A stretch of DNA of 64,000 nt from Bifidobacterium samirii (lineage in GTDB: Bacteria > Actinomycetota > Actinomycetes > Actinomycetales > Bifidobacteriaceae), in assembly GCF_003952945.1 (NCBI RefSeq), contig NZ_QXGK01000009.1, positions 1 to 64,000 of the forward strand, given 5' to 3'. Shown here one piece after another: positions 1 to 7,659 of the stretch (positions are counted from its first letter, which is position 1; each line of letters opens with the position of its first letter). The notes under the pieces are model-generated. The model had not been told where the DNA came from, searched no databases, and saw only the letters and a program-made list of their open reading frames with translations. Made by a program: the position numbers and the translations under genes.

Positions 1-17
1 TGCCGCTTCGTCGCCAT
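1..17 (-). CDS. possible start of a gene running off the left edge
   Basis: On the minus strand an ATG at 17 opens a frame (M-A-T-K-R...) that leaves the window after five codons. An AGGA Shine-Dalgarno sequence lies five bases upstream, at 23-26. Too little is visible to name a product, and the start may be fortuitous. Confidence 0.25.
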
Positions 18-130
18 GCTGATCCTGTCTTCCATAAGACAAGCCAAACAGGACCGATACCGTTCGCGCTCATTCCCGATGAGGCACCACCACACCCTAC
101 GCGCTCAAAAAACGTGAGGCACGTCGTGGG

Positions 131-160
131 TTGACTTTCAAGACTCATAGCGGCTATACT
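131..160 (+). promoter_or_regulatory. strong sigma-70-like promoter
   Basis: TTGACT at 131-136 and TATACT at 155-160 are separated by 18 bases, close to consensus. Transcription would start near 167. The first thing downstream is a terminator-like hairpin (172-224), and the next gene begins only at 391, so the direct product may be a short RNA. Confidence 0.55.
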
Positions 161-171
161 GCCGGTGAATG

Positions 172-224
172 CCCCGGAACGTCACTCATGCGAAACATCA
201 TGAAACCCCGGGGATTTTCTTTTT
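172..224 (+). terminator. terminator-like hairpin closing a ~60-nt transcript
   Basis: CCCCGG at 172-177 pairs with CCGGGG at 208-213 and is followed by a T-rich run (TTTTCTTTTT) at 215-224. The loop is long (30 nt), so the stem may be only partly right. Together with the promoter at 131-160 it would define a small RNA or an attenuator for the gene at 391. Confidence 0.4.
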
Positions 225-390
225 CCCTGCCATGAATCTGGCTATAGGGGTTAATAGACAAAACGTGGTGAAGTAAAGAAATGTGGGTCTTATCCGGGTG
301 CATCGTGGGCGGGCTGTTATGCCTGTCCGGTCGTTGGGTTCCTGTATTTCCTATAGTTTCCCTGGTAGTCCGAAACCATGCGGGAGGAAC

Positions 391-921
391 ATGAGGAACA
401 CGGTTCTGTTTATCGCGATGAGTCTCGACGGGTATATCGCGGATGCTGACGGCAACGTGGATTGGCTGTCCGGGCAGGATGACGACGTCGAAGGCGCCGA
501 CGGCTATGCGGATTTCATCAAGGGCATGGATACGGTGATCATGGGCTGGACGACGTACCATCAGGTCGTCACGGAGCTGTCTCCCGACCAATGGGTGTAT
601 GACGGTCTGCAAAGCTATGTGGTCACGCATCGGGAATGCGTACCGCGTGACGGGATTTCCTTCGTTTCGGAAGACCCCTGCGTCCTCGTCGATCGTCTGA
701 GGCGGGAGCCGGGCAAAGGCATCTGGATCTGCGGTGGCGCCAGCATCATTCACCAGCTCATGCAGGGCGGTCTGATCGACGAATATCGCATCTCCATCAT
801 TCCGACGATTCTGGGGAGCGGCATTCGCCTGTTCGACACGCTGAACGAGACCAGACAGCTGCGGCTCGTCTCGTCGACGAACGACAACGGCATCGTGGAA
901 TTGACATACCGCAAGCATTGA
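391..921 (+). CDS. dihydrofolate reductase-like / RibD C-terminal domain protein
   Basis: A 176-residue protein of the RibD C-terminal (dihydrofolate reductase-like) superfamily, the YwjB/YyaP-type stand-alone proteins. It opens with a beta strand and the signature SLDGYIA, has a central MGWTTY motif matching the MGRxTY-type loop, and carries the nucleotide-binding IWICGGASII strand near residues 112-121. These are the usual NADPH-binding features of the fold. The family includes reductases of unassigned substrate, and true folate reduction is not implied. I chose the ATG at 391 because GGGAGG sits just upstream and the earlier in-frame ATGs lack a ribosome binding site. The gene stands alone, between a candidate small-RNA unit and a tRNA fragment that marks an island edge, so it may be accessory. 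Confidence is good for the fold and low for the substrate. Confidence 0.85.
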   Translation: MRNTVLFIAMSLDGYIADADGNVDWLSGQDDDVEGADGYADFIKGMDTVIMGWTTYHQVVTELSPDQWVYDGLQSYVVTHRECVPRDGISFVSEDPCVLVDRLRREPGKGIWICGGASIIHQLMQGGLIDEYRISIIPTILGSGIRLFDTLNETRQLRLVSSTNDNGIVELTYRKH

Positions 922-960
922 ATGAACGGTATGGGCCCCTCCTCCAAGGAACAGTCCCGG

Positions 961-990
961 TCGGGCTGACAGGATTCGAACCTGCGACAT
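961..990 (-). repeat. tRNA-Pro 3' fragment, putative attachment-site duplicate
   Basis: These 30 bases match the 3' end of the intact tRNA-Pro at 4527-4556 in the same orientation with one mismatch (C versus T at 976). The match covers the acceptor 3' strand and the T-arm and then stops abruptly. A 3' tRNA fragment in direct repeat with a complete tRNA is the usual scar of integration at a tRNA gene. No integrase is visible between the two copies. Confidence 0.7.
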
Positions 991-1270
991 CCTGTTAGGA
1001 TTCGAGGGTTCTTGGCTCACACCAGCGGTCTTGGCTCACCTCGGAACCGTTGGAATCAAGCCATTTTCAAGTTTCGAGTTTCTTTGTTCAGACCACCCAG
1101 ATTGGCGAATCGTGACGGTCATCGTTACTGGTTTGTTACTGGCTTTGAGCATCGGAACGGTGGAATAGCGCGGCGTGTCGACACACGGTCAAAACAATTT
1201 GTTACCGCTCTTTCTCCGTACCGTGCCGTCCTTCTCCGAACAGGTGATTGAAGAGAACAGCAGCGGTCGC
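991..1270. other. gene-free stretch at the island edge
   Basis: I see no convincing gene here. It contains a short direct repeat (CTTGGCTCAC near 1011 and 1029) just inside the tRNA fragment and then unremarkable sequence up to the stop codon of the Abi gene. The reading frames that run through it have no ribosome binding site. Confidence 0.5.
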
Positions 1271-2077
1271 CTACTCATTGGGTTGCGGCTCGTGTCCGAG
1301 CACGAGTTTCATCTTGCTGTTGTCCATCAGCCACGCATACAAGTCCCGGTCCAGGATCATCGCCAGATCGAAGCACGCCTGCACCGCGTCCGCCAACGTG
1401 ATGCGCCGGTTCTCGCCGGGCAGCGGGATGCCGTTGACGAGAGGCTCGTGATGGGCGACACGGTTACGCAGAGCATGCACGGTCTTGACGATATCCAGCG
1501 CAAAGCATCTCGTCCACTTGGCGTTCGCGTCCGATGCGTGCTGACGCCCGCCGGGGAAGGCTTTGACGATGCCTTTGCGCCAAAGGTCGTTCTCGTAGTC
1601 GGCGCTGCCCTCGTCCGGCCAGTGCGCGTGAATAGCTCCGCCGTTCTCCAGCAGGTTGCGCCAGAACCCGAACGTCAACGCCGCGACGAGATGTCCGTGC
1701 GTGTGCCGTTTCCTCTGCTGGACGGTGAGATGGCCCCATGCCTCGCGGATCTGGCGTTGGGTGCGGTCGTCGAAACGGAGACCCGCCATATACCAGTCCT
1801 CGGTGTCGGACTGTTCCAAGGCGATGAGTGGCAACTGCCGGTCCATGTGGTTGCGTAGAGCGACTTCGAGGATGGCGATGTCGCCCATGCAGGCGCTGGC
1901 CATGTCGTGATCCCACAGGTACAGTCGCAGCGCCGGGCATGAGCGTCGCCGCGCTTCGGAATCGTAGGATGCGAGCCGTTCGTCGGTGATGTACGCGCGC
2001 AACGCCCTCTCCTGCGGGCTTCCCTTGCGAGGGGTCTGCGAGAGGAAAGCGGATACTGGGGTTGGCTGTCGGCTCAT
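1271..2077 (-). CDS. Abi-like protein (Abi_2 family, HEPN-type)
   Basis: A 268-residue protein resembling the Abi_2 group (AbiD/AbiF-like) of phage abortive-infection proteins. The core contains YLWDHDMASACMGDIAILEV and EVALRNHMDR, typical of the family. Near the C-terminus RNRVAHHEPL (residues 204-213) contains an Arg-x4-His motif (R204, H209) of the kind that forms the RNase active site in HEPN domains. The inferred role is RNA cleavage that halts growth on phage infection; no specific trigger can be read from the sequence. It is the largest intact gene between the tRNA-Pro fragment and the intact tRNA-Pro. No partner antitoxin is obvious: the neighbour at 2336 is on the opposite strand. 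An upstream in-frame ATG is absent, so 2077 is the best start. Confidence 0.75.
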   Translation of the reverse strand: MSRQPTPVSAFLSQTPRKGSPQERALRAYITDERLASYDSEARRRSCPALRLYLWDHDMASACMGDIAILEVALRNHMDRQLPLIALEQSDTEDWYMAGLRFDDRTQRQIREAWGHLTVQQRKRHTHGHLVAALTFGFWRNLLENGGAIHAHWPDEGSADYENDLWRKGIVKAFPGGRQHASDANAKWTRCFALDIVKTVHALRNRVAHHEPLVNGIPLPGENRRITLADAVQACFDLAMILDRDLYAWLMDNSKMKLVLGHEPQPNE

Positions 2078-2335
2078 GAATCATTATCATATTCCATGAA
2101 ATCCCCCAATGGGCCTCTCCGGACGGTCTTCGACTGAGCCGTGATGCACTGGGGGTTCTCTTTTATCTGGGAGTATCATCAGCGAGATATGTCACCCTAA
2201 GATGACAGATCTCGTTTATCTCTCGACTTTAGTGCTCCTTTCCATGAAGGTATAAGTCATACGTCGGAAACGGCGTAGTCAACCTTTACGGAAAGGGGCT
2301 GGCGTGGCAATCCAAAAGTATGGTTGCCGGTAGGT

Positions 2336-2674
2336 ATGAACAAGGACGATTACAGGACCATGCTTCATGAGTTCATGGCCGATCAAGGAACCGTCGATGC
2401 CACCAGTATGCCGCAGGACTTCTGGAAGATCGTTGATTGCTTCGCTTATGACTCGAACGGCAATTGGACGATCGGCATATACGGAGCTCTCGATGGAGAC
2501 ACTTTCACTCCATCATGGAACGGTCCCACCTGCGTGTTCCTCTGGACATTGGAGAACGCTACGGCTGCTCAAATCCCCGAGGCGGCCTATTGCATGCAGC
2601 CTGATCAGAAACGGGAGTACGTTGAAGAGCAGGTTACGAAACTAGTACAAAACAGCTCAAACAACGGGAACTAA
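2336..2674 (+). CDS. hypothetical protein (112 aa)
   Basis: A small acidic protein that I do not recognise. It is rich in aromatic and acidic residues (DFWKIVDCFAYDSNGNWTIG, then FLWTLENATAA), has no membrane segment and no signal peptide, and ends in an Asn/Ser-rich tail. A TTG at 2324 would add four residues, but the ATG at 2336 reads more naturally as the start. A TATAAG hexamer at 2251-2256 could serve as its promoter. The inverted repeat TGTCA-N8-TGACA at 2190-2207 lies upstream. It faces the gene at 2793-3224 across a shared terminator and lies inside the tRNA-bounded region, so it is probably accessory cargo. Confidence 0.55.
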   Translation: MNKDDYRTMLHEFMADQGTVDATSMPQDFWKIVDCFAYDSNGNWTIGIYGALDGDTFTPSWNGPTCVFLWTLENATAAQIPEAAYCMQPDQKREYVEEQVTKLVQNSSNNGN

Positions 2675-2695
2675 CCGACACCCCAGTACAGCAAG

Positions 2696-2742
2696 AGATT
2701 GCCCTCCCCATCCGGCTACGCCGACTTTGTGGAGGGCAATCT
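2696..2742. terminator. bidirectional terminator between convergent genes
   Basis: AGATTGCCCTCC at 2696-2707 pairs perfectly with GGAGGGCAATCT at 2731-2742. The stem is AT-rich at its base on both sides and sits between the convergent genes ending at 2674 and 2793, so it can serve both. Confidence 0.75.
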
Positions 2743-2792
2743 ATTTAGATTATCTTTGCGAAGCAGCTCATGCAGTAACTTGAAATCAAGAG

Positions 2793-3224
2793 CTAGTTCT
2801 TAGCATCGTCGATGATGATGTCAGCTGTTTCAGCGGTGACGTCTTCCGGCTTGACGAACCTCTTTTCATCGAAGTAAGCAATCGGGTTCTGGCTGCGGTT
2901 ACGATTCACATGCTTGTGTAGCCACTGCTCGTAACCGGTAGCATCCTGCTTCCCGAGCAGCCAAAGACGATCTTCACCTTTAACGACACCTTCAATCCGA
3001 CCGATGGCGACGACTTCACTATCATTGTTGAGCACGAGTGCCAGCTTCGCACGAATCGCGCGGCCGGGCTCAAGACGCCACCATCCTTGAGCGGCTTCCC
3101 AGCACTGGTCTTCGGTCATACCCTCTTCCCAGCCGTACTGAGAGCGCTTGGCCCCACCGCCGTAAGGAATTTCTTCTACGAAGTTCGTACGACCACCGAG
3201 CTTGATTGTCATGATCTCAGCCAT
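2793..3224 (-). CDS. hypothetical protein (143 aa)
   Basis: I do not recognise the family. The protein has a short N-terminal strand (MAEIMTIKLGG), then a Trp-rich segment (EDQCWEAAQGWWRLEPG), a likely beta-barrel-like stretch (RAKLALVLNNDSEVVAIG), and ends in an acidic tail. It has no membrane segment or signal peptide. Such small proteins are common in restriction or defence cargo, but nothing here assigns a job. I placed the start at 3224 because GGAGG lies five bases upstream; the ATG four codons earlier overlaps that ribosome binding site. An inverted repeat (3248-3275) over the likely transcription start suggests it is controlled by a repressor, perhaps by itself. Confidence 0.55.
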   Translation of the reverse strand: MAEIMTIKLGGRTNFVEEIPYGGGAKRSQYGWEEGMTEDQCWEAAQGWWRLEPGRAIRAKLALVLNNDSEVVAIGRIEGVVKGEDRLWLLGKQDATGYEQWLHKHVNRNRSQNPIAYFDEKRFVKPEDVTAETADIIIDDAKN

Positions 3225-3247
3225 TTGCGCCTCCATAATCTTTGGTT

Positions 3248-3285
3248 CTTAGATGCTTTTATTCTTGCATCTAAGATGGATTGTA
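3248..3285 (-). promoter_or_regulatory. promoter with overlapping inverted repeat
   Basis: On the minus strand a TACAAT -10 box (3280-3285) is followed by the inverted repeat CTTAGATGC / GCATCTAAG (3248-3256 and 3267-3275, 10-base spacer). The repeat covers the expected transcription start of the gene beginning at 3224, which is a typical operator position. Confidence 0.5.
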
Positions 3286-3483
3286 GGCGAAAAACGTTCG
3301 CCAGGCGAGTGCCGGCGTGTCGGAGACGAGATAAACCAAGACCTCTCCCGGCGAGTTTCCTGTCACTCATCGTGAACGTCGGCTAGTTCGCGTTTAAGCC
3401 GAAGGCTCGACTACCGGGCTTCCTTTTGTACAGGGATTCCAGATGGTAGACTTGTGAATATTTGGAGGGTTGGGTACTGAGGT

Positions 3484-3519
3484 TTATTGCGGGTGGGCAC
3501 TTCGGTTATTGCGGGTGGG
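3484..3519. repeat. two direct repeats at the distal end of the IS21 remnant
   Basis: TTATTGCGGGTGGG occurs at 3484-3497 and 3506-3519. Multiple short repeats near the termini are typical of IS21-family elements, so this probably marks the istB-side end. The rest of 3286-3566 shows no gene. Confidence 0.5.
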
Positions 3520-3566
3520 TATCGGTGCGCGTGGTGGTTGCGCGCCGGTGTTTTTTTTATTGTGGT

Positions 3567-4307
3567 TTATCTGCCGTCCGCGTGTTCGCGCATGTTGTAG
3601 TCTCCGGTTTCGATTCAGGTGGTGTTGTGCACGATCTTGTCCATGATGGCGTCGGCGTGGGGTCCTCCGCCGAGTCTTTGGTGCCAGTCCTTCTGCGGGT
3701 ATTGGGTGGCGAACAGGGTGCTGCCGGTGTCGTAACGGCGTTCCATGAGCTCGAACAGGAAGCCGAGGAACCTGTCGTCGGGCGGGTCGAACAGCCATTC
3801 GTCAAGCGCGAGGACCATGTAGCCGCTGTAGCGTTTGAGGAGCCTGGAGCGGCCTTGGGGCTTGTCGGCCCCCTGCCGCCATTCCTCCTCGAGGTCGGGG
3901 ATGCGGATGTAGCGGGCGCGGTAGCGGTTTCGGCACGCCTGTCGGGCCAGCGCGCAGATGATCCAGCTTTTCCCGGATCCGCAGTAGCCCTGGCATACGA
4001 TGTTGCGGTGTCGTGCGATCCATGAGCAGTCGGCGAAGGAGGCGACCAGCTCGCGGCTGATGCCGCATTCGTCGAGCATGTCGAGGGTGCGCAGGTCGGC
4101 CTGCGGGTAGCACAGGCGGGCGCGGCGGGCGAGCCCGTCGATGCGTTTGTCCACGAACGCCGTGTATGCCTCGTCCACGGCGAGTCTGACGCGCTGCTCC
4201 GTGTTCATCGCCATGCACGCGTCGTCGTCCTGATTCGCGAACGCGTCGAGCAGTTCGCCGCATCCCATGTCACGCAGCTGGCGGCGGGTCTGTTCGTCGA
4301 GCCTCAT
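3567..4307 (-). pseudogene. istB: IS21-family istB helper ATPase, interrupted by a late stop
   Basis: IstB is the AAA+ ATPase that helps the IstA transposase of IS21-type elements. The frame starts at 4307, overlapping the istA remnant by ATGA, and shows a Walker A (CQGYCGSGKSW) and a Walker B-like LALDEW segment. A TGA at 3615-3617 ends the frame after 230 residues, directly after VHNTT. The same frame then continues with IETGDYNMREHADGR to a TAA at 3567-3569, and that tail matches the conserved IstB C-terminus. The gene therefore carries a nonsense codon where another residue is expected. With istA missing its 5' part, the element should be immobile. Confidence 0.8.
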
Positions 4308-4476
4308 CGCGTCGCCTCCCTCGCGTAGTAGTCGGCCCCGCGCACGTAGCCGGCGGACGGTTCGATGCCGATGTCCCTGACGTCCACGTTCTCGCCTTCC
4401 GCGACCTCGTGGTCCTGACGGGTGTCGAGGATTGTCTTCAACTGCCGGTATCGGGCTTTTACTGGAGCAGTCGGCG
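4304..4476 (-). pseudogene. istA: istA transposase, C-terminal fragment
   Basis: On the minus strand, in the frame ending with TGA at 4304-4306, the translation contains ARYRQLKTILDTRQD and GYVRGADYYAREA, which fit the extreme C-terminus of IS21-family IstA. About 55 codons survive. The reading frame begins right against the terminator of tRNA-Pro, so the rest of the element was lost or never inserted here. Confidence 0.7.
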
Positions 4477-4521
4477 AAAAAAAAACAAAGAAGCCCTACA
4501 TCCCAAGCGGGAGTAGGGCTT
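4477..4521 (-). terminator. terminator of tRNA-Pro
   Basis: On the minus strand AAGCCCTAC (4513-4521) pairs with GTAGGGCTT (4491-4499) and a T-rich run follows (4477-4489). It lies six bases beyond the tRNA 3' end, a classic intrinsic terminator. Confidence 0.85.
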
Positions 4522-4526
4522 ACGGG

Positions 4527-4600
4527 TCGGGCTGACAGGATTTGAACCTGCGACATTTTGCTCCCAAAGCAAACGCGCTACCAAACTGCGCTACAGCCCG
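4527..4600 (-). tRNA. tRNA-Pro(UGG)
   Basis: The minus strand folds into a complete cloverleaf of 74 nt. The acceptor stem is CGGGCTG/CAGCCCG with discriminator A. The anticodon stem TTTGC/GCAAA encloses the loop TTTGGGA, giving anticodon UGG. The T-arm is CGCAGGTTCAAATCCTG-like. CCA is not encoded. C1-G72 and A73 fit bacterial proline tRNAs. The 3' 30 bases recur at 961-990. Confidence 0.95.
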
Positions 4601-4625
4601 TCGTGCCCGTCGGGCACAAGCACTC

Positions 4626-4631
4626 ATTGTA
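4626..4631 (-). promoter_or_regulatory. -10 box for tRNA-Pro
   Basis: TACAAT on the minus strand lies 25 bases upstream of the tRNA 5' end. No clear -35 hexamer is present. The remaining 4632-4858 holds no gene that I can support. Confidence 0.4.
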
Positions 4632-4858
4632 CAATACCGGCGGACCACGCGGACACGCCCACGCGCCGTGGCCTCATGAGTCCGCGGCGGGGAGTGCCGG
4701 ACCGGCGCCGGACGGTCGGGGAGGGGGGGCGGTCGACGCCGTGGAGTGTGCGTTCGCCGTGCGGGCGCAATCGCGGCGTGACTACGATCGCAGGCCGTTG
4801 GCCAGGCTAGGCGTTCCCGATACTCCTCCCCGAGGATGGCGCACTCCAGTTCGTCTGT

Positions 4859-7462
4859 TCACAGGTATCGTCCGGTGACGGATTCGGGGCAGCGGCGGAT
4901 GTCGTCGGGCGTGCCGGCGGCGACGATGCGGCCGCCGGATTCGCCGCCTCCCGGGCCCATGTCGATCACCCAGTCCGCTTCGCCGATCACGTCGAGGTCG
5001 TGTTCGATGACGACGACGGTCGCGCCCGCCTGCACGAGCCGGTCGAACACGCCCAGCAGGACGCGCACGTCCGACGGGTGCAGGCCGATCGTCGGCTCGT
5101 CGAACACGAACAGTGCATCCGACTGGACGCGCCCCATCTCGCCGGCGAGCTTGAGCCGCTGCGCCTCGCCGCCCGACAGGGCCGGCGTCGGCTCGCCGAG
5201 CGTCAGATACCCCAATCCCAGATCGTGCAGCGTCTGCAGGCGCGCGTGCACCTTGCGCAGGTCCGCGGTCGCGTCCAGCGCCTCGTCGACGCTCATCGCC
5301 ATCAATTGCGGCAGGGTGAGCGCGCGTCCGTCGCGGCCCGTCCGGCGGATCCGCGACGCGTCGGCCGCGTAGCGCGAACCGCGGCAGTCGGGGCAGGCGA
5401 CGTCCACGTCGGGCAGGAACTGCACGTCTAGCGAGATCGACCCGGTGCCGTCGCACGTCGCGCAGCGCAGCCGACCCGTATTGTACGAGAAATCGCCTGC
5501 CTTCCAGCCGGCCGCCTTCGCCTCGTCGCAGCGGGCGAACGCGCGTCGTAGATCGTCATGCACGTCCGCGTACGTGGCGACCGTGGACCGCACGTTCGCG
5601 CCGATCGGCGTCGCGTCGATGAGATTCGCACGCACGATTCCCGCCGCGTCGACCGAGCGCACATGCGACGGCAGCGGCTCGCCGGCCGCCGCCGCACGCA
5701 CGGCCGGGATCAGCGTCTCCAACACCATCGTCGTCTTGCCCGACCCGGACACGCCCGTCACCGCCACCAGCCGGCCGCGCGGAATCCGCACCGACAGCGG
5801 ACGCACCGTATGCAGCGCGTCGCTTTCCAGCACGATCGCACCATAGTCGAACATATGTTCGACGGCGACCTGCTCGCGCACACGCAACACCGACACCGAC
5901 ACCGACACCGCAGACGACGCTGCCGTACCGTCGTTCCCACCATGCCGCCGACCTCGATACAGGAACGGCGCGATGCGACTGTCCGCCGACGCGGCGACCT
6001 CGGCCACCGTACCCTGCGCGAGTACGCGGCCGCCGCCGGCGCCGGCGACCGGACCCATCTCGACCAGATGGTCCGCGGCCTCCAGCACGCGCACGTCATG
6101 ATCGACCACGACCACCGAATTGCCGTCCGCCACCAGATCGCGCATCACGCCCAGCAGACCGTCCACGTTCGCCGGATGCAGGCCGATCGACGGCTCGTCC
6201 AGCACATACAGCACGCCCGTCGTACGATTGCGCACCGCACGCGCCAACTGGACACGCTGGCGCTCGCCGGTCGACAGCGTCGCACCCGCACGATCCAACG
6301 ACAGATACCCCAATCCGAGCTCCAGCAGCCGGCGCGCCACATCGAGGAACGATTCGCCGATGTTGACTGCCATCGGACGCATCGGCTCCGGCAGGCCGGC
6401 CGGCACCGCGCGCACCCAGGCGACCGCCTCATCCAACGTCATCGCCGTCGCCTGCGCCAGGTCGATGCCCGCCACCTGCGGGGCGCGCGCCCGGTCGGAC
6501 AGGCGCGTGCCCGCGCACGCATGGCATGGCCCCTCCCTGAGGAAGCGGGCCACACGCTTCAGCCCCTTCTCGTCCTTCGCCTTAGCCAACGCGTTCTCCA
6601 CCGTGTACACCGCGTTGAAATAGGTGAAATCCAGTTCGGCGAAATCATCGCCCGTCTTGGGCCGGTACAGGATATGCTTCTTAACCGCCGGCCCCTCGAA
6701 CACGATCTGCCGCTCCTCGTCGGTCAGCTCACGGAACGGGACGTTCGTGCGCACGCCCATCGCACCGCACACCTGCTTCATCAGATCCCACATGAGCGAA
6801 CCCCACGGCAGGACCGCACCGTCGTCGATCGACTTCGACTCGTCCGGCACCAACGCGGCACGATCCACCTCACGCACCACACCCGTACCCGAACACGCGG
6901 GACACGCGCCGCCCGAATTGAACGCCAGATCCTCCGCGCCCGGACCATAGAACTCCTCGCCGCAGCCCACGCAGCGGATCGGCAGCTCCGCCGCCACGTT
7001 CAACGTCGGCTCGCTGCGCGCACCGCACTTCGGACACACATGCGATCCCACGCGCGAAAACAGCAGACGCAACGCGTTCAACAGCTCGCTCATCGTACCG
7101 AACGTCGAACGGATGCCCGGCACCGCCGGACGCTGATGCAACGCCAACGCCGCCGGCACATGCCGCACGTCGTCCACCTGCGCGCGCGACGCCTGCGTCA
7201 GCCGCCGCCGCGTATACGTCGACAACGCCTCCAGATAGCGACGCGACCCCTCCGCATACAGCACCCCCAACGCCAGCGAACTCTTCCCCGACCCGGACAC
7301 GCCGGCAACCCCCACCAGCTCACCCAACGGGATGTCGATATCCACATCCTTGAGATTATGCACGCGCGCGCCACGCACCTCGATATGCGACGGACGCGCC
7401 GGCTGGGACGGACGCGCCGAATGCGACGACACGGACGGACGGAACGAATCGGTCATGGACAT
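4859..7462 (-). CDS. UvrA-like ABC ATPase, class II (UvrA2)
   Basis: An 867-residue paralogue of excinuclease subunit A with two ABC ATPase modules. The first Walker A (GVSGSGKSS) is at residues 54-62, and its signature LSTGERQRVQLARA is followed by VLYVLDEPSIGLHP. The second module has GVSGSGKTT, LSGGEAQRLKLA and LFVFDEPTIGLHPSD. Zinc-binding Cys pairs are present (CPKCG, CVGCG, CPAC, and CATC/CPDC in the second half). It is shorter than housekeeping UvrA (about 950 residues), fitting the UvrA2 class that lacks most of the UvrB-contact region. Class II members are linked to tolerance of DNA-intercalating drugs or to stand-alone functions rather than canonical nucleotide excision repair. It stands alone as a single gene, and the true uvrA should lie elsewhere. 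A second in-frame ATG two codons downstream (7456) is an alternative start. Confidence 0.9.
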   Translation of the reverse strand: MSMTDSFRPSVSSHSARPSQPARPSHIEVRGARVHNLKDVDIDIPLGELVGVAGVSGSGKSSLALGVLYAEGSRRYLEALSTYTRRRLTQASRAQVDDVRHVPAALALHQRPAVPGIRSTFGTMSELLNALRLLFSRVGSHVCPKCGARSEPTLNVAAELPIRCVGCGEEFYGPGAEDLAFNSGGACPACSGTGVVREVDRAALVPDESKSIDDGAVLPWGSLMWDLMKQVCGAMGVRTNVPFRELTDEERQIVFEGPAVKKHILYRPKTGDDFAELDFTYFNAVYTVENALAKAKDEKGLKRVARFLREGPCHACAGTRLSDRARAPQVAGIDLAQATAMTLDEAVAWVRAVPAGLPEPMRPMAVNIGESFLDVARRLLELGLGYLSLDRAGATLSTGERQRVQLARAVRNRTTGVLYVLDEPSIGLHPANVDGLLGVMRDLVADGNSVVVVDHDVRVLEAADHLVEMGPVAGAGGGRVLAQGTVAEVAASADSRIAPFLYRGRRHGGNDGTAASSAVSVSVSVLRVREQVAVEHMFDYGAIVLESDALHTVRPLSVRIPRGRLVAVTGVSGSGKTTMVLETLIPAVRAAAAGEPLPSHVRSVDAAGIVRANLIDATPIGANVRSTVATYADVHDDLRRAFARCDEAKAAGWKAGDFSYNTGRLRCATCDGTGSISLDVQFLPDVDVACPDCRGSRYAADASRIRRTGRDGRALTLPQLMAMSVDEALDATADLRKVHARLQTLHDLGLGYLTLGEPTPALSGGEAQRLKLAGEMGRVQSDALFVFDEPTIGLHPSDVRVLLGVFDRLVQAGATVVVIEHDLDVIGEADWVIDMGPGGGESGGRIVAAGTPDDIRRCPESVTGRYL

Positions 7463-7659
7463 GCCTACCCCTCACCAAACATCGAACTCAAACATCGACA
7501 CGAACGGACGACACCACTCTATCGCGACTCCACCGCGACTCCACCGCGCAACCCGGCACGGATGCCCTCATCCAGACAACGCCCGACACCGCCCGCCAAC
7601 GCCCCGCAAACACGGACATGCACCCATACGCCTCCCCGCGAACCGATACGATGGAACCC

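Noticed and set aside
154-1020. A 288-codon minus-strand frame that begins near the tRNA fragment
   Set aside because: Its N-terminus (MSQVRILSARP) is simply the translation of a tRNA 3' end and the rest is antisense to the reductase gene.
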